64,000 nucleotides of DNA from positions 744,001-808,000 of the forward strand of contig NZ_JAFBCF010000001.1 of assembly GCF_016907535.1 (NCBI RefSeq), written 5' to 3'. The translations under genes were made by a program, and so were the position numbers. This stretch comes from Microlunatus panaciterrae. Its GTDB lineage: Bacteria > Actinomycetota > Actinomycetes > Propionibacteriales > Propionibacteriaceae. Shown here piece by piece: positions 45,811 to 57,011 of this stretch. Below the pieces are notes generated by a model. It searched no databases, was not told the DNA's origin, and worked only from the letters and a program-made list of their open reading frames with translations. Every line of letters begins with the position of its first letter. The first letter of the stretch is position 1.

Positions 45811-46797
45811 CTAGCCGGCCCCGGCAGGCGTCTGGTCGGTGGCGAACTGGTTGGTGGCGGCCAGCAGCTGGGCCAGGATGTTGGGCTCGGAGAAGGCATG
45901 TCCAGCGGTCACGATCCGCAGGTCGGCCGCCGGCCAGGCCCGGTGCAGGTCCCAGGCGGTCATCGCCGGCGTGGCCACGTCGTAGCGCCCCTGCACGATG
46001 ACGCCCGGGATGTCGCGCAGCCGGTCGGCGTTGCGGATCAGCTGACCCTCCTCGAACCAGCCACGGTGGACGAAGTAGTGGTTCTCGATCCGCGCGAAGG
46101 CGAGTGCGTAGGCTGGCTTGCTGAAGGCCTCGACCATCGCCGTGTCCTCCTCCAGCGTCAGCGTGGCGCCCTCGAACGACGACCACGCCACGCCGGCCGG
46201 ACCGTGCACCGCAGGGTCGGGGTCGAACAGCAGCTCGTGGTAGGCGCCGATGGCGTCGCCGGTGAAGTCGCGGCCCCCCAGCGGCGCCAGGAACCGCTCC
46301 CGCCACTCGGGGAACAGGTGCCCGATGCCGCCGTTGTAGTACCAGTCGAGCTCGCTCCGGCGCAGCGTGAAGATGCCGCGGAGCACCATCTCACTGACCC
46401 GGTCGGGGTGCTCCTCGGCGTACGCCAGCGCCAGCGAGCTGCCCCAGGAGCCGCCGAACAGCTGCCACCTCTCGATCCCGCGGGCGATCCGGAGCTGCTC
46501 CAGGTCGGCCACCAGGTGCCAGGTGGTGTTGGTGCTCAGGTCGGCGCCGGGAAGGCTGGCGTGCGGGACGCTGCGACCGCAGCCCCGCTGGTCGTACAGC
46601 ACGATCCGGTAGCGGGCCGGGTCGAACAGCCGCCGAGCGGTCGGTGACGACCCGGCGCCCGGCCCGCCATGCAGGAAGACCACCGGCTTGCCGTCGGGGT
46701 TGCCCGACTCCTCCCAGTAGAGCTGGTGGCCGTCGCCGACCTCGAGTGTTCCGCGCAGGTATGGCTTGATCTCGGGATAGAGGCCCATGTCGGACAA
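45811..46797 (-). CDS. pip: Prolyl aminopeptidase (proline iminopeptidase)
   Basis: This alpha/beta hydrolase of peptidase family S33 cleaves N-terminal proline from peptides. The 328-residue length is typical. It shows VVFLHGGPGAGS (oxyanion hole), YDQRGCGRS, the nucleophile elbow LFGGSWGSSLAL near residue 118, the acid in QGRYDVATP, and the His in VTAGHAFSEP. The start at ATG 46797 or ATG 46788 is not resolved. It stands alone, with a hairpin after it, between phoH and the DUF5709-type gene. Confidence 0.94.
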   Translation of the reverse strand: MSDMGLYPEIKPYLRGTLEVGDGHQLYWEESGNPDGKPVVFLHGGPGAGSSPTARRLFDPARYRIVLYDQRGCGRSVPHASLPGADLSTNTTWHLVADLEQLRIARGIERWQLFGGSWGSSLALAYAEEHPDRVSEMVLRGIFTLRRSELDWYYNGGIGHLFPEWRERFLAPLGGRDFTGDAIGAYHELLFDPDPAVHGPAGVAWSSFEGATLTLEEDTAMVEAFSKPAYALAFARIENHYFVHRGWFEEGQLIRNADRLRDIPGVIVQGRYDVATPAMTAWDLHRAWPAADLRIVTAGHAFSEPNILAQLLAATNQFATDQTPAGAG

Positions 46798-46843
46798 GAC
46801 TGGCAGAACCCTCGGCCACGCTCACACCTACTGGGGCCGGCCC

Positions 46844-47257
46844 CTACTCGGTGTGATCCCGCACGATGTGCACCGCCGCCTCCTCAGCGCTGGCGCCCGC
46901 GCCGTCGATGCCGACGTCCTCGCCGATGAGCTCGGCGTCGATGTCCTCGCCGATGCCGCTGTTGGGGTCGACCAGCCGCCCGGCCCGCTCGTCGCCGACT
47001 TCGCCGTCGTCGACATAGTCCTCGTCGTCGACGAACTCGGCCTCCGGCTCCTCCTGGGCGAGTCGCTGCTCGAGAGTCTCGCCCTCGGCCATCTCCTCTG
47101 GCGTGTTGCCGTACGCCTCCGCAGCGGACCAGCGCTCCGGCGGTGAGTAGCCCTCGTCCAGGATGTCGTCCACGCCTCGGTCCACCAACGAGTCCTCGAA
47201 CTGGATCTGGTCGTTCTGTTCGGAGGGGTCCGGCACGTCCTCGGTGTAGTCAGTCAT
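46844..47257 (-). CDS. Acidic DUF5709-type protein
   Basis: This 137-residue protein is very acidic. It is dominated by D/E-rich blocks and the SLVDRGVDDILDEGYSPPERW motif (shortened) that I associate with DUF5709 in actinomycetes. GGAGG lies immediately before ATG 47257. It is probably largely disordered, and no membrane or catalytic feature is seen. A role is not established for the family. It is divergent from the queuosine-transporter gene, with 90 bases between starts. Confidence 0.75.
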   Translation of the reverse strand: MTDYTEDVPDPSEQNDQIQFEDSLVDRGVDDILDEGYSPPERWSAAEAYGNTPEEMAEGETLEQRLAQEEPEAEFVDDEDYVDDGEVGDERAGRLVDPNSGIGEDIDAELIGEDVGIDGAGASAEEAAVHIVRDHTE

Positions 47258-47347
47258 ACCTCCAGCGTGCCACCTCCGGGCGGACCATTCAGCCCCGGAC
47301 GCCCGAACCGTCCACATCTGCAACCGAAACGACTACGATCGCTGCCC

Positions 47348-48064
47348 GTGACAACACCAGAGACCGCACGGACCCCTCTCACCCGGAACGAGTCGGCTTC
47401 CACCACGGCGCAGTACGCCCGGCAGATCGTCGGCAACTACGACATCGTGGTGGCCCTGTTCTGCGGCCTGCTGCTGATCTCCAACATCGGTGCCACCAAG
47501 CTGATCGAGTTCAGGCTGTTCGGGCTGGTGCCGATCATCGCCGACGGTGGGGCGTTCCTGTTCCCGCTCACCTATGTGCTCGGCGACGTGCTGGCGGAGG
47601 TGTACGGGATGGGCCGGGCCCGCCGGGCGATCATTCTCGGCTTCGCCCTCTCGATCCTGGCCTCGCTCAGCTTCCTGGCGGTCAACAGTGCCCCACCCGC
47701 CACCGACTGGCCGAACCAGGCGGCCTGGAACGCGGTGCTGGGCTTCGTCCCGCGGATCGTGCTGGCCAGCCTGCTCGGCTACCTGGCCGGGCAGTTCCTG
47801 AACGCGTACGTGCTGGTCCGGATCAAGGAGCACACCAAGGAGGGTCGGCTGTGGGCCCGGCTGGTCGGCTCGACGGTGGTGGGCGAACTCGCCGACACGG
47901 TGATCTTCTGTACGGTGGCCTTCGGCGGCCTGGTCACGGTCGGCACCTGGGCCAACTACACCGTGGTCGGCTACATCTACAAGGTCACAGTGGAGGTGGT
48001 CTGCCTGCCCATCACCTACGCGGTGATCAGGGCGGTGAAGCGCCGGGAACCGGGCTACGCCTAG
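47348..48064 (+). CDS. yhhQ: Queuosine precursor transporter (YhhQ/VUT family)
   Basis: This 238-residue protein has about six membrane helices. Family motifs are LLISNIGATKLIEF near residue 45, the PLTYVLGDVLAEVYG block near residue 75, and a helix with E/D (GELADTVIFCTVAF). YhhQ proteins import queuosine precursors (preQ0/preQ1 or queuine). The GTG at 47348 is used. It is convergent with tgt, the enzyme that uses the base, so together they make a salvage-and-insertion pair. No precursor biosynthesis gene is visible in the window. Confidence 0.9.
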   Translation: MTTPETARTPLTRNESASTTAQYARQIVGNYDIVVALFCGLLLISNIGATKLIEFRLFGLVPIIADGGAFLFPLTYVLGDVLAEVYGMGRARRAIILGFALSILASLSFLAVNSAPPATDWPNQAAWNAVLGFVPRIVLASLLGYLAGQFLNAYVLVRIKEHTKEGRLWARLVGSTVVGELADTVIFCTVAFGGLVTVGTWANYTVVGYIYKVTVEVVCLPITYAVIRAVKRREPGYA

Positions 48065-48087
48065 GCGCTCTGGCCTGCCGTGCGAGG

Positions 48088-48219
48088 CCCTTCGACAGGC
48101 TCAGAGCGCGGAGACAGGCTCAGGGCGCGGAGACGGGCCAGGGCGCGGAGACAGGCTCAGGGCGCGGAGACAGGCTCCGGGCGCGGAGACAGGCTCAGGG
48201 CGCGGAGACAGGCGGCGCT
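48088..48219. repeat. CCCTTCGACAGGCTCAG motif and six 18-19-bp tandem repeats
   Basis: CCCTTCGACAGGCTCAG at 48088 is followed by GCGCGGAGACAGGCTCAGG-type units beginning at 48106, 48125, 48143 (18 bases), 48162, 48181 and 48200. The array lies between the stops of the convergent yhhQ and tgt genes. Its core is the reverse complement of the repeat inside the dusB 5' end, so one repeat family is present at two places. Confidence 0.85.
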
Positions 48220-48230
48220 CGGCTGCCCCG

Positions 48231-50178
<1,948 letters not shown>

Positions 50179-50182
<4 letters not shown>

Positions 50183-51366
50183 TGCCCCGCGAACGCGTCG
50201 CGCAGCCGGCCGAAGACACCCTTGGAATGGCGCTGCACGGTGCCTTCGGGACGGGTCTCCTCCCGCAGCTCCGCCAGCTGGCGCAACAGCTCGCGTTGCT
50301 CGTCGTTGATCCGCACCGGTGTCTGCACCAAGAGCGTGACGCCGAGCTGGCCACGCCCACCGGCCCGCAGCCGGGGCACACCCTTGCCGTCGACCGCGAT
50401 CCGGGTGCCGGACTGGGTGCCGGCCGGCACCGCCAGCCGAACCGTCGTCTCGTCCTCGTCGGCATCCTCGAGGTCGGCTTCCAGGGTCTGGACGTCGACC
50501 TCGGTGCCCAGTGCCGCGGCCGTCATCGGGATCCGGACGACCATCTCCAGGTCGTCACCGTTGCGCTTGAAGATCTCGTGCTCGTGCACGTTCAGCTCGA
50601 CGTACAGGTCGCCGGCCGGCCCGCCGCCGGGACCGACCTCGCCGTGCGAGGAGAGATGGATGCGGTTGCCGGTGTTCACGCCAGGCGGGATCTTGACGTT
50701 GATCGTCCGGTTGGACCGGACCCGGCCGTCGCCCGAGCACTCGGTACACGGGTTGGGGATCACAGTGCCGTAGCCACGGCAGGTCGGGCAGGGCTGGGTG
50801 GTGCGGATGTCGCCGATGAACGAGCGCTGGACGTGGGTCACATCGCCCTGCCCGTGGCAGGTGGCGCACTTCACCGGCTGGGAGCCCTCCTGGGCGCCCG
50901 AGCCGTTGCACCGTGGACAGAGCACCGCGGTGTCGACCCGCAGCGGCTTGGTGGTTCCGAAGGCCGCCTCGGCCAACTCCAGGTCCAGCCGGACCAGGGC
51001 GTCCTGACCACGGCGTACCCGGGACCGGGGCCCGCGCGAGGCCTGCTGACCGAACATCGCGTCCACCAGGTTGGTGAAGTCGAAGCCCCCGGCGGCACCG
51101 AAGCCGCCGTTGAAGCCTCCGCCGCCCATACCGCCGCCGAGGGGGTCCCCGCCACGGTCGTAGATGTCACGCTTGCTGCTGTCGGAGAGGACCTCGTAGG
51201 CCTCGGCGATCTTCTTGAACCGATCGCCCGCGTCGGGCTCCGATGCGACGTCGGGGTGCAGTTTCATCGCCAGCTGCCGGTAGGCCTTCTTGATCTGCTC
51301 CGGCGAGGCGTCTCTCGACACACCAAGGGTCTCGTAGTAGTCCGAACTCATTGTCTGCTTCGTCAT
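50179..51366 (-). CDS. dnaJ: Chaperone DnaJ (hrcA-linked DnaJ2)
   Basis: This co-chaperone stimulates DnaK. The 395-residue protein has the J domain with the HPD motif ([10 protein letters not shown] near residue 38), a G/F-rich linker ([18 protein letters not shown]), and four zinc CxxCxGxG motifs ([32 protein letters not shown], about residues 150-215). A C-terminal substrate-binding region follows. It overlaps hrcA and rsmE by four bases each. Being behind hrcA, it should share CIRCE-controlled heat induction. Confidence 0.97.
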
Positions 51367-52379
51367 CCTTCAGAGAGGAACCGGCCGACGTAGCGTGCTA
51401 CGGCTCGGACCGATGCCATGGTTGAGGGGTAATCCATCCGGGTGGGACCGACGATCCCCAGCGTGGCCCAGGTGTCGTCCTGGCTACCGTAGCCAGTCGC
51501 GACCACCGAGGTCGACTGCAGTTCCTTGTACGGGTTCTCCTGCCCGATCCGCACCGTCACGACATCGGCCGTGGTCGCCTCGCCCAGCAGCTTGAGCAGC
51601 ACCACCTGCTCCTCCAGGGCCTCCAGAACCGGACGCACCGTGGTCTCGAACTCGTCTCCGAAACGGGTCAGGTTGGGCACGCCGCCGACGACGAACCGGG
51701 TGCTGGTGTCGCCGCTGAGCATCTCCAGCAGGCCGGCGATGCAGACGGCGCCGATGCCGTCCTCCGGCTGAGGGAGCTCCGCCATCAGCGAGGTCAGCTG
51801 CTGGACCGCCTGGGCCGTCGTCCGGCCCATCACGGTCGCGTTCAGCTTGGTACGCAGGCTGCTCAGTGTCTCCTCGTCGTACTCCGGCAGCTCGAGGGAG
51901 CGCTGCTCGATGCGCCCGGTCGAGCTGATCAGGATCAGCAGCACCCGCGTCCTGGACAGCGACACCAGTTCGACGTGACGGACCGTGGAGTGGCTCAGCG
52001 TCGGGTACTGGACGATGGCGACCTGCTGGGTGGCCTGCGCCAGCAGCCGCACGGTCCGCTTCAGCACGTCGTCGAGGTCGAGGGCCCCGGACAGGAAGGT
52101 CTGGATGGCGCGCTTCTCGGCGAGCGACAACGGCTTGACCGTGCCCAGCCGGTCGACGAACAGCCGGTAACCCTTGTCGGTCGGGATCCGGCCGGCAGAG
52201 GTGTGGGGTTGGGTGATGTAGCCCTCCTCCTCCAGCACCGCCATGTCGTTGCGTACGGTCGCCGGCGAGACACCCAGGTCATGCCGTTCGACCAGGGCCT
52301 TGGACCCGACCGGCTCCTGGCTGGAGACGTAGTCGGTCACGATGGCTCGCAGGACCTCGAGCTTGCGATCGTCGATCAT
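51363..52379 (-). CDS. hrcA: Heat-inducible transcription repressor HrcA
   Basis: HrcA binds CIRCE operators and represses chaperone genes until heat or GroEL limitation inactivates it. The 338-residue protein has the N-terminal winged helix ([20 protein letters not shown] and [19 protein letters not shown], both shortened, residues 8-55) and the GAF-like central domain. The ATG is at 52379, with GAGGAGGG upstream. A near-perfect CIRCE element lies 28 bases further upstream, so the hrcA-dnaJ-rsmE-tgt operon is autoregulated. Confidence 0.96.
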   Translation of the reverse strand: MIDDRKLEVLRAIVTDYVSSQEPVGSKALVERHDLGVSPATVRNDMAVLEEEGYITQPHTSAGRIPTDKGYRLFVDRLGTVKPLSLAEKRAIQTFLSGALDLDDVLKRTVRLLAQATQQVAIVQYPTLSHSTVRHVELVSLSRTRVLLILISSTGRIEQRSLELPEYDEETLSSLRTKLNATVMGRTTAQAVQQLTSLMAELPQPEDGIGAVCIAGLLEMLSGDTSTRFVVGGVPNLTRFGDEFETTVRPVLEALEEQVVLLKLLGEATTADVVTVRIGQENPYKELQSTSVVATGYGSQDDTWATLGIVGPTRMDYPSTMASVRAVARYVGRFLSEG

Positions 52380-52406
52380 GTCCCCTCCTCACCGATGCTC
52401 GTCCAT

Positions 52407-52433
52407 TTGGCACTCACCCATCCAGAGTGCCAG
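52407..52433. promoter_or_regulatory. CIRCE operator
   Basis: TTGGCACTC at 52407-52415, nine bases, then GAGTGCCAG at 52425-52433 matches the CIRCE consensus TTAGCACTC-N9-GAGTGCTAA, with eight paired positions. It lies between hrcA (starts 52379, minus) and the MBL hydrolase (starts 52443, plus), ten bases before the latter's ATG. It could therefore repress both genes. Confidence 0.88.
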
Positions 52434-52442
52434 TCTAGCGGC

Positions 52443-53309
52443 ATGAGCGAGACCGGTGCCGAACCTGAAGTCCCCCTCAGCGGCGAATGGCAGGAGCTGG
52501 CGACAGGCGTCTACCGGCTGACGACTGCCCCAGCAGCAGTGAACCTGGGCCTGATCGTCGGGTCGGACAGTGCGGTGCTGGTCGACACCGGTTCGACGCC
52601 CGCCCAGGGCCTGGCGGTGCGCAGATCGGTGGCGTCGGTGACCGACCTGCCGCTGAGCGCGGTGATCGTCACCCACTGGCACTACGACCACGCCTTCGGA
52701 CTCGCCGCGTTCGACGACCTGGTCACCATCGGCCACGAGACCGTGCGCGACCGGATCAGCTCCAGCGAGGCGGCCGAGGCGGCGACCGAGCTGGGGATCG
52801 ATGCCGGCAGCCTGGCTCTGCCGAACCGGGAGATCGTGCTCGCAGCCGCCCTCGACCTGGGCGGTGACCGGCGGGTCGAGGTGGCCCACATCGGGCGCGG
52901 TCACACCGAGGGTGACCTGGTCGTCGTGGTCCCGGACGCGGGCGTGGTGTTCGTCGGCGACCTGCTGGAGTCGGCCGGGCCGCCCTGGTTCGGGGCTGAC
53001 TCCGTACCGATGGAATGGGCCGCCACCCTAGACGGGGTGATCGGCCTGATGACGCCGACGGTGCGCGCGGTGCCTGGACACGGAGAGCCGGTCGACCGGG
53101 AGTTCGTCTTCAACCAGCGGGGCGAGATCGCGGCTGTCGCCGGCGAGATCCGGCGGCTGGTCGAGGCCGGAGTGGCCCAGTCCGCGGCGCTGTCCAGCGG
53201 CTCCTGGCCGTATCCGGAGCAGCACGTCGCCGCCGGCATCGCACCCGGCTACGGCGCACTGAGCGGTCTCGGCGTCAAGGGCACCCGCCCGACCCTGCCC
53301 CTGGCCTGA
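52443..53309 (+). CDS. Metallo-beta-lactamase-fold hydrolase
   Basis: This 288-residue MBL-fold protein has the metal motif VTHWHYDHAFG near residue 79 (HxHxDH), the later His in HIGRGHTEGD, Asp in FVGDLLESAGP and His in VPGHGEP. The family includes many hydrolases and redox enzymes; the reaction here is unknown. The ATG at 52443 is only ten bases from the CIRCE element, which suggests heat-shock coregulation, an inference from spacing. It is followed convergently by the response regulator gene. Confidence 0.88.
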   Translation: MSETGAEPEVPLSGEWQELATGVYRLTTAPAAVNLGLIVGSDSAVLVDTGSTPAQGLAVRRSVASVTDLPLSAVIVTHWHYDHAFGLAAFDDLVTIGHETVRDRISSSEAAEAATELGIDAGSLALPNREIVLAAALDLGGDRRVEVAHIGRGHTEGDLVVVVPDAGVVFVGDLLESAGPPWFGADSVPMEWAATLDGVIGLMTPTVRAVPGHGEPVDREFVFNQRGEIAAVAGEIRRLVEAGVAQSAALSSGSWPYPEQHVAAGIAPGYGALSGLGVKGTRPTLPLA

Positions 53310-53348
53310 TCGCGGCCCCTGGCCTGATCGCAGCAGGGCCGCTGGCGC

Positions 53349-54005
53349 TTACTGGACGAGTCCGGACTGGTAAGCGATCACGACCAGCTGTGCCCGGTCC
53401 CTCGCCCGGAGCTTGACCATCGCCCGGCTGACGTGGGTCCTGGCCGTCGCCGGGCTCACCACCAGCCGGTCGGCGATCTCGTCGTTGCTGAGTCCTTCAC
53501 CGATCAGGGCCAACACCTCGCGCTCGCGGTCGGTGAGCTCCTTCAGCTCCGGATGGGTGCGGCGGACCACGCCTGCCGTGGCGGTGAACGAGTCCAGCAC
53601 GCGTCGCGTCACCGACGGCGACAACAGCGACTCTCCGGCGGCGGCCAACCGGATCGCCCGGAGCATCTCCACGGGGTCGCTGTCCTTGATCAAGAAACCG
53701 GCCGCACCGGCCCGCAGCGCGTCGAAGACGTATTCATCCAGCTCGAACGTGGTCAACATCACCACCCGGACGCCGCTGAGTCTCGGATCTGCGGCGATCC
53801 GCCGCAGCGCCTCGATCCCATCCAGGACAGGCATCCGGACGTCCATCAAGATCACGTCCGGTCGCTCGGCGATGACCAGTTCGAGGGCCTGTTGACCGTT
53901 GACCGCCTCTCCGGCGACCGCCAGGTCGTCCTCCGACTCGATCAATACCCGCAGCCCCATCCGCACCAGCGGCTGGTCGTCGGCGATCGCCACCCTGATC
54001 GTCAT
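53349..54005 (-). CDS. NarL/LuxR-type response regulator
   Basis: This 218-residue regulator has a receiver domain with the acidic pocket (AIADDQPLV), the phosphorylated Asp in ILMDVRMPVLDG near residue 55, and the Thr/Lys pair (MLTTFE, LIKDSD). The LuxR helix-turn-helix (LTDREREVLALIGEGLSNDE near residue 148) binds DNA. Its ATG overlaps the stop of the histidine kinase by four bases, so the two proteins form one two-component system. The signal is unknown. Confidence 0.94.
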   Translation of the reverse strand: MTIRVAIADDQPLVRMGLRVLIESEDDLAVAGEAVNGQQALELVIAERPDVILMDVRMPVLDGIEALRRIAADPRLSGVRVVMLTTFELDEYVFDALRAGAAGFLIKDSDPVEMLRAIRLAAAGESLLSPSVTRRVLDSFTATAGVVRRTHPELKELTDREREVLALIGEGLSNDEIADRLVVSPATARTHVSRAMVKLRARDRAQLVVIAYQSGLVQ

Positions 54006-55207
54006 CCGCCCTCCCCGACCGTCGGCAGCTCGGCCCGGACGACGAACCTTCCGGCAGCGTCGGGGCCGACCTGAAGCGTGCCACCCACGGCGCGGGCACG
54101 CTCCTGCATGCCGGAGATGCCGTTGCCAGCAACGACCGGACCTGGTCTGCGGGCCTCGGAGCAGTCAGCCACCTCGATGATCAACGCCCGGCCATCGACC
54201 CCGATCCGGACCGAGGCGTCGGCACCCTCGGCGTGCCGGGCCACGTTGGTCAACGCCTCCTGGACGATCCGGTAGGCAGCATGATCAACTGCCGTCGGCA
54301 GCGGTGGCAGCCGGCCATCGGGCTGCCCGGCAACGGTGACCGTGACGTGACGCCCGGCGGAGCGCAGGCCGGCCACCAGCTCATCCAACCGGTCCAGGCC
54401 CGGCTGAGGTGCCCGCACATCGTCCGGACCGGCGCCACGGAAGACGGTCAGCGTGCCGCGCAGCTCCTCGAGCGCGTCCTTGCTGGTCTGCCGGATCGCC
54501 TCCAGCGATGGACCCACCTGGTCGGGGCGCTTCTCCAGGACATGCAGTGCGACCCCCGCCTGCATGTTGATCACCGACAGGCTGTGGCCGACCACGTCAT
54601 GCACCTCCCGGGCGATCCGGAGACGCTCCTCGTAGGCGTAGCGCCGCAGCTCCTGTTCGCGTTCGAGACGCTGCGTGTCGTTGCGGTTGCGGCGCAGGAC
54701 GCCGACCAGCACCGCCAGGAAGCTCAGCATCATCACGCCGAACAGGGCCCGGAACAGGGCGGGGTCAAGCAGCCCCAGATAGGGGTCGCGCCAGAAGCCG
54801 GCCAGCACCATCGGCAGGATCAACACCGGTAGCGGCGCCCAGCTCCGCACCGGAAGCAGCCGTGCCAGCGCCAGCAGGCAGACGGCCGGCGCCAGCAGCA
54901 CCGGCCCGATCGGATGCCCGAGGGCGAGGCAGCCGCCGGTGCCGAGGGTGGCCAGCACGAAGCCGAGGCGCGGCTGGAACCGGCGCAGCGCGACCCCTCC
55001 CACGACGAGAAGCAGGAAGGGTCCCGTCGCCCATGGAAGCGGCGTGTCCAGGTCGAAGCCGGGCCGCCACGGCGGTCCGTGCATCCCTCGACCATGCCCG
55101 TCGGGCAGCTCGATCGGTCGGTAGGTGGCCGCCATCAGGGATGCCACGCCGATGAGCAGCGCCAAACCGAGGTCCCAGAGCACCATCGGGCCGGATCTCG
55201 ATCTCAC
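54002..55207 (-). CDS. Histidine kinase (HisKA_3 type), partner of the adjacent regulator
   Basis: This 401-residue sensor kinase has about five hydrophobic helices (residues 8-160), then HisKA_3 with the phospho-acceptor His in AREVHDVVGHSLSVI near residue 208. A HATPase_c follows with N-box EALTNVARHAEG and G-box GNGISGMQERARAVGG near residue 370. GTG 55207 has AAGGAG five bases upstream and gives a sensible start; the frame to 55432 is longer but lacks a site. It senses something at the membrane, possibly linked to the divergent SHOCT protein. Confidence 0.92.
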   Translation of the reverse strand: MRSRSGPMVLWDLGLALLIGVASLMAATYRPIELPDGHGRGMHGPPWRPGFDLDTPLPWATGPFLLLVVGGVALRRFQPRLGFVLATLGTGGCLALGHPIGPVLLAPAVCLLALARLLPVRSWAPLPVLILPMVLAGFWRDPYLGLLDPALFRALFGVMMLSFLAVLVGVLRRNRNDTQRLEREQELRRYAYEERLRIAREVHDVVGHSLSVINMQAGVALHVLEKRPDQVGPSLEAIRQTSKDALEELRGTLTVFRGAGPDDVRAPQPGLDRLDELVAGLRSAGRHVTVTVAGQPDGRLPPLPTAVDHAAYRIVQEALTNVARHAEGADASVRIGVDGRALIIEVADCSEARRPGPVVAGNGISGMQERARAVGGTLQVGPDAAGRFVVRAELPTVGEGG

Positions 55208-55378
55208 CGCGCTCCTTCCGGCCGTCGGGCAGCCGCCAGGGCATGTCAGGTCGAGCCTAGCCGGGCACACCGGAGGACACATCGGCTCGACTGCGTATCC
55301 GTCGTACGCAGCGGCGCGTAGTCGAAGTGTCGCCCGCCGGTTGATGTGCGGAACGCCTTGACGGCGCACCCTTGGGGC

Positions 55379-55723
55379 ATGAACACCTTCTTGATTCCCA
55401 TGGTGGGGCCTATGGGTCCCCATCTTCATCACTGGGGCGACGGACCGTCCCCCTTCGCACCGTTCCTAGGAGTTGTCATGGGCCTACTCTTCCTGCTGCT
55501 GTTGCTGGCGGCTTTTCTCTTCCTCCGCCGGAACATGGCCGGCGGCCGACCGCCGTGGCTGACGCCGCGCTCCGCCCCCGAGGACGAGGCCAAGCGGGTG
55601 CTGTCGGAGCGGTTCGCCCGCGGAGACATCAGCTCCGACGAGTTCCTCGAGCGGGCCAGTGTGCTGAACTGGACTCCTGGCACCAACCCTTGGGCTGAAC
55701 GGCCCAAGAAGAAGCGCTTCTGA
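55379..55723 (+). CDS. Membrane-anchored SHOCT-domain protein
   Basis: This 114-residue protein has an extracytoplasmic N-terminus rich in Pro, Gly, His and Met, one membrane helix (VVMGLLFLLLLLAAFLFL, about residues 32-50) and a C-terminal SHOCT domain (RFARGDISSDEFLERA near residue 80). SHOCT domains occur in oligomerising small proteins often tied to regulation or transport. It starts at ATG 55379, 170 bases from the divergent histidine kinase, so it may be a target or accessory of that two-component system. Confidence 0.82.
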   Translation: MNTFLIPMVGPMGPHLHHWGDGPSPFAPFLGVVMGLLFLLLLLAAFLFLRRNMAGGRPPWLTPRSAPEDEAKRVLSERFARGDISSDEFLERASVLNWTPGTNPWAERPKKKRF

Positions 55724-55877
55724 CCCCCACGGGTGGGCTGCGGGCGTGCCGGCAGCTGGCCGGCCCGCAGCCCGCCATCCTTCTGTTGTCGGCCTGAACG
55801 GCTCTCTGTATCGTTTCAGGAGAACGTTCACGCAGACGTGGCCAGTCGGAAGACCTGGTCGGAGGGAGGCACCGTTC

Positions 55878-57002
55878 GTGGCCCGCGTCACCCTCAAGAC
55901 CCTGGCCGAGGCGGTCGGCGTCTCGCCGGCCACCGTGTCCAACGCCTACAACCGGCCAGGGCAGCTGTCGGTTGAACTGCGCGAGCGGATCCTGGCCACC
56001 GCCGACGAGCTCGGCTACGCCGGGCCTGACCCGGCCGGCCGGGCCCTGCGCAGCGGACGAGCCGGTTCGATCGGCGTGCTCTTCACAGAGCACCTGTCCT
56101 ACGCGTTCTCCGATCCGTACGCGGTCGGTTTCCTGACCGGCCTGAGCCAGGTGGTCGAGCGGCAGGGCACCAGCATCGTGCTGCTCCCGGTCACCATGAA
56201 CGGCAGCGACCCTGACGTCACCGCCGTCAGCCGGGCCACCATCGACGCGGTCACGACCTTCTCGGTGTCCAGCACCCACCCCGCCGCACTGCTGGTCACC
56301 GCCCGCGGCATCCCGTTGGTGTCGACCGACCTCAGCGACGACCCGGACGCCGCCTGGGTGGCCATCGACGACCGCCGGGCCGGGGCCCTGCTCGGAAGCC
56401 ACCTCGGCGAGCTGGGCCACCGCCGGATCTGCGTCATCGTCGACACCAACCTGCCGGCCGGCAGTGAGGCCCGGCTGGTGCCGTCCGACGACCAGGTCAG
56501 CTGTGTCGTCTGCCGTACCCGGTTGCGTGGTCTGCGCGACAGCCTGCCGGAGGCAGACATCCTGCTGGTCTCGGGCGGGCACAACGCGTTCAGCTCCGGG
56601 AAGTCGGCTGCGGCGTTCGGGCTGGACCACCAGCCGGGCTGCACAGCTCTCGTCGGGATCAGTGACGTGGTGGCGCTGGGAGCACTGGAGACGCTGCACG
56701 ACCGGGGCCTGGTGCCCGGCCGGGACGTCTCGGTCTGCGGCGTGGATGACATTCCCGCCGCAGAGTCGGCAGGCCTGACCACCATCCGGCAGCCCATCGT
56801 CGAGAAGGGCCGCAGGGTCGGCGAGCTGCTGCTCGACCCCACCATCGCCGAGCGTCAGGTCCTGCTGCCGATCGAGCTCGTAGTCCGCAGCAGCACCGGT
56901 CCGGCCTTGAGCCGGCCGTCGACCCCCGGCCGGCACGGCCGGGAGCAGCGACGTCGCCGCCAGCCCGTGTCGCAGCAGGACGGGGACGTCGATGCTCTCT
57001 AG
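55878..57002 (+). CDS. LacI-family transcriptional regulator
   Basis: This 374-residue regulator has an N-terminal LacI helix-turn-helix (LKTLAEAVGVSPATVSNAYN at residues 6-25), the linker, and a periplasmic-binding-protein-like sensor domain. The C-terminal domain includes GISDVVALGALETL and VCGVDDIPAAESAGLTTI. GTG 55878 is used, and the frame upstream to 55746 is not protein-like. GAACGTTC at 55822-55829, 48 bases upstream, is a palindrome that could be its own operator. No sugar gene is adjacent, so its regulon is elsewhere. Confidence 0.92.
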   Translation: MARVTLKTLAEAVGVSPATVSNAYNRPGQLSVELRERILATADELGYAGPDPAGRALRSGRAGSIGVLFTEHLSYAFSDPYAVGFLTGLSQVVERQGTSIVLLPVTMNGSDPDVTAVSRATIDAVTTFSVSSTHPAALLVTARGIPLVSTDLSDDPDAAWVAIDDRRAGALLGSHLGELGHRRICVIVDTNLPAGSEARLVPSDDQVSCVVCRTRLRGLRDSLPEADILLVSGGHNAFSSGKSAAAFGLDHQPGCTALVGISDVVALGALETLHDRGLVPGRDVSVCGVDDIPAAESAGLTTIRQPIVEKGRRVGELLLDPTIAERQVLLPIELVVRSSTGPALSRPSTPGRHGREQRRRRQPVSQQDGDVDAL

Positions 57003-57011
57003 TCTTGGTCG

